A stretch of 64,000 nt of DNA from Cocos nucifera (taxonomy: Eukaryota; Streptophyta; Magnoliopsida; Arecales; Arecaceae): positions 597,221-661,220 of the forward strand of contig QRFJ01000048.1 of the NCBI GenBank assembly GCA_006176705.1, given 5' to 3'. The position numbers and the translations under genes were made by a program. Shown piece after piece: positions 61,352 through 64,000 of this stretch; within the stretch, counting starts at the first letter, position 1; the number at the start of each line of letters is the position of its first letter. The notes below the pieces were generated by a model. That model was given only the letters and a program-made list of their open reading frames with translations, searched no databases and was not told the origin of the DNA.

Positions 61352-62430
61352 GTAGGTCGTTCTAAACCCTAATAAACCCCGCTCAAAAGACAATCTTTTG
61401 GTCGTGTAACTCGAAATATTTCTTGAGTTCAGATTGAATCCGCTAAAGTTGGCATCTCATATTGATTTCTTGTTTATTTTAGTTTCTTTCATGCTTTGAT
61501 CTCTTCTTTTCTTTAATTGATCAGTCGATCCAGAGGTATCGTTTTTAATGTTCTGATGTTTGTGTGGATCAATAATCTCATGTCAGATTTTTGAGTTTTT
61601 CTGTTTTTTTTTTTTTTTTTTTTTTTGGTGGATTGGATTGCTTATATAATAATTGGTTAGTTATTTGCGCGAGGCTAAAAATCATGAAGTAGATATCGAT
61701 TATATATAAAAGTAATGCTCTTTGCTTGCGATAAATTTGGATCAACAAATGTGATAGCCCAATTTGTATCTTTGTGTTGATGATGGTAGATTCCCTGTTA
61801 GTATTTGGAGTCGAGATCACTCGATGCTAGAAGGATTTATTGTTACAGATGACTTCTCCAGTCTCGTTATCAGAAATTTCTGATTTGGCTAGGTGAAGGG
61901 TTTTTCCAAGAAACGTTTATCAAAAGTAAATAGGTTCATCTATTTTAGTTAGTATTTTCCAGTTACTTTAGATTCTGGTCTGCCTACTTTTCCTTTTTAG
62001 CCAATTGCTTGCTAGTGGGGATGTGATGTGCTATTTGGCCAATCAAGCTAGTGTTCTAAAACAAAAACTTGTCTGATAAAATCAGTGAGTGACCACTTGA
62101 ATAATCAACATGTTTCACCGTATTCAATACAACTTAAGCTTTCTATCGGTCCCCCGCCCCCCCCCTCCACCATTAAATCTCTTTGACTTTATCGACAAGG
62201 GGTAAATATATTCCTGGTTGAATGCTTTCTCTTATTCTCTCTGTCCCTATTTCTATCTTGAGTGGCTGGATTGATCAAAGGATGAATATACTTCTGTAAA
62301 GAGTTGTTGCGACATTGTAGTTAGTAGCTTTGTTCAGGCTGAAATCTGGGTGCACCTACAAAGTAGTTAATGCAGTGAATTACTTGCTATTTGATGAATT
62401 TTTGCGTCAAAAGTTACTATTTCACCATAT

Positions 62431-62467
<37 letters not shown>

Positions 62468-63999
62468 AAAGAAATGAACAGGTTTTTTTTTCTGTAGTGA
62501 TGTTAATTTTGGTTTCATGCATGTGTATCTATTCATGATGCCTCATGCTTTTTTTGTATGGATGAATTATCATAATAGGAATGCCAGACAATTAAAAGTT
62601 AATGTAATAAGAAACAATCTGTTGTGCATGCAATTTTTATGTGGAGATATTTCGGTTGCCATCACATCTAATTTCCAATTTAGTATGCTTTTTTCATGAT
62701 GTTTTTCTTTGGCTTTCAATATTTTTAGATTGGTTAAATCAATTTAAACAATGGTCTTGCATATTCTTTATTTTCACTTATTGCAATTCTCTGAACTCTG
62801 AATAACATTGTATTTGCTGCTTCTTGGTTCCACACTTACTACTGCTGCGCTCTTTGGTTGTAACCGTCGAGACCTGATGTCATGATGTTCCGTTAACCTA
62901 AAGTAGATGGGCCACTCAGATTTCTTTTGTCTCCCCCCCCTTCTTGGCGTCTTTGCTTCTGTTTTATATTTTTTTGAGTTGTGTGGATTGGTTTCACCCT
63001 GATGTACTCATGTTATTTTATATTTATATTTTTAATGATTACTGACCTTGTCCCGTCAAAGGTTTTCTAGTGTTGCAAGCACTGTTTAGTGTCTACCTTT
63101 TTTGTTCCCTAGCATTTTATGCTAAAGAAAATGTGACCAGATTCTAAGCTGTGACAAGTTGTCTAAAATAAGAGTTACAATTTTTAAGAATTTTCTGGCA
63201 TTCAGAAGTTTGCTTTATATCTACTTGATTGGACTGTCTTTGTAGAGAAGTGAGGGTAGGTGTGAATGATTCTGAATGCAACTATTTACTATATTTCTTT
63301 ATAAGAATCGAAACATGTCTTTCGACAAGGAACATGTTTTAGAACATTGGATAGTTTCTTAGGAGAATAGAATAGAGATCCAATATTTCTTTTTTTGCTG
63401 TCACCTTCTGTTGTTTGCTTCAGCTGTTTCTATATTAGATACTGCTAATATTCGCGGTCTTTATTTTAGAATTACTAGATGGTATTTGGTGCAAAATGGT
63501 CTAAAGCATTCTCCAAATGATCTAGCACACGAGAAAATCGTAGTGTGCCTTGTAACAATGACTTGTACATTTAGTTATTCCTATGCTTGCTTTTCAAGAT
63601 ATTTAAACCATTTAGATCAACTAAGCTACAAGTTAATTTTGGATTTAGTGTTGCATTAAGTATAAGAAAATTGTAAAGACAATTTAGACATTCTGGGTAA
63701 ACCATGTCTTGATTCGTAGTCAGTAAGCAAATCTTATCCATGTATTTACATATATATATATATATATATATATGTGCACACAAACATGCATGACATCATT
63801 TGCTGCATAAGGCCACTAAACAGTAGTGCTCATGCCGCCAGATCTGATAGTGCATTACCTGCTAAATTTTCACAACAATCCATTTGTATTACCTGTTAAT
63901 CTATTTCTTTCAAGTTTACTAATTGCTGTCACTGGAAATTATTTCCCCAAGATTCGTGTTCAGTTCTGCTCAGCTTTCCTTTTCCTTTAACTTATTCTT
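61352..63999 (+). other. Intron-like sequence downstream of the putative leader exon; no coding exon found
   Basis: T-rich throughout, with poly-T at 61604-61625 and TA runs at about 62432-62464 and 63751-63770. Short frames have no recognisable domain. It could be a long first intron continuing past the window, or the transcript could be non-coding. Confidence 0.45.
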
Positions 64000-64000
64000 A

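Noticed and set aside
61840..61885. Possible box C/D snoRNA (CAGATGAC ... TTTCTGATTT) in the leader intron
   Set aside because: The C box deviates from consensus, no terminal stem was seen and no guide match could be tested.
62990..63055. Second possible box C/D snoRNA (CCTGATGTAC ... TTACTGACC)
   Set aside because: Only five of seven C-box positions fit and flanking bases do not pair.

Overview
This window is nuclear DNA of a flowering plant, most likely a monocot and plausibly a palm. The support is GT-AG split genes, an intronless plant subtilase, a GC-rich 5' exon in importin, many LTR retrotransposons, small TIR elements and one LINE. Genus cannot be fixed from sequence alone. Two N gaps (18062-18458 and 59580-59604) show that this is a scaffold of joined contigs.

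The dominant structure is a very large inverted duplication. About 11.3 kb (roughly 7160-18450) reappears in reverse complement at roughly 45000-56290. The arms flank 26.5 kb of single-copy DNA. They are almost base-identical, with paired coordinates summing to 63456-63461, and most differences are 1-2 base length changes. Each arm carries, from outside in: the 5' part of an importin-5-like (karyopherin beta) gene with its promoter; a 5.9 kb gag-bearing LTR retrotransposon containing a long array of short hairpin repeats; and a 1.1 kb TIR transposon that forms the inner edge. In the left arm this TIR transposon runs into the N gap.

The left importin gene (minus strand, 10722 to 1259) can be followed through 13 exons, about 900 residues. 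Its last exons lie beyond a chromovirus-type retrotransposon remnant at 1-1022. The right copy has exons 1-5 intact. Near 56285 it turns abruptly into sequence that stays collinear with the left copy but is full of substitutions and insertions. That suggests either unpolished long-read sequence or a decayed pseudogene end.

The spacer holds two convincing genes: an intronless secreted subtilisin-like protease (29766-32084, plus) and a two-exon DUF946/VPS62-related protein with an MGNC N-terminus suited to lipidation (38058-36284, minus). It also holds a second LTR retrotransposon of the same broad family (20587-25428), an AT-rich TIR element (26049-26933), a small MITE just upstream of the subtilase (29493-29668), a 5'-truncated L1-type LINE with poly(A) and 11-bp target-site duplications (33334-35683), and a hAT-like TIR element (41117-41730).

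The right end (58745-63999) has another LTR fragment cut by a gap, a TA/TATG microsatellite tract, and a promoter-plus-leader region near 61177-61351. That region carries a G-box, a TGGGCT site, a TATA element, a telo-box and a splice donor, and looks like the start of a housekeeping gene whose coding exons are not identifiable here.
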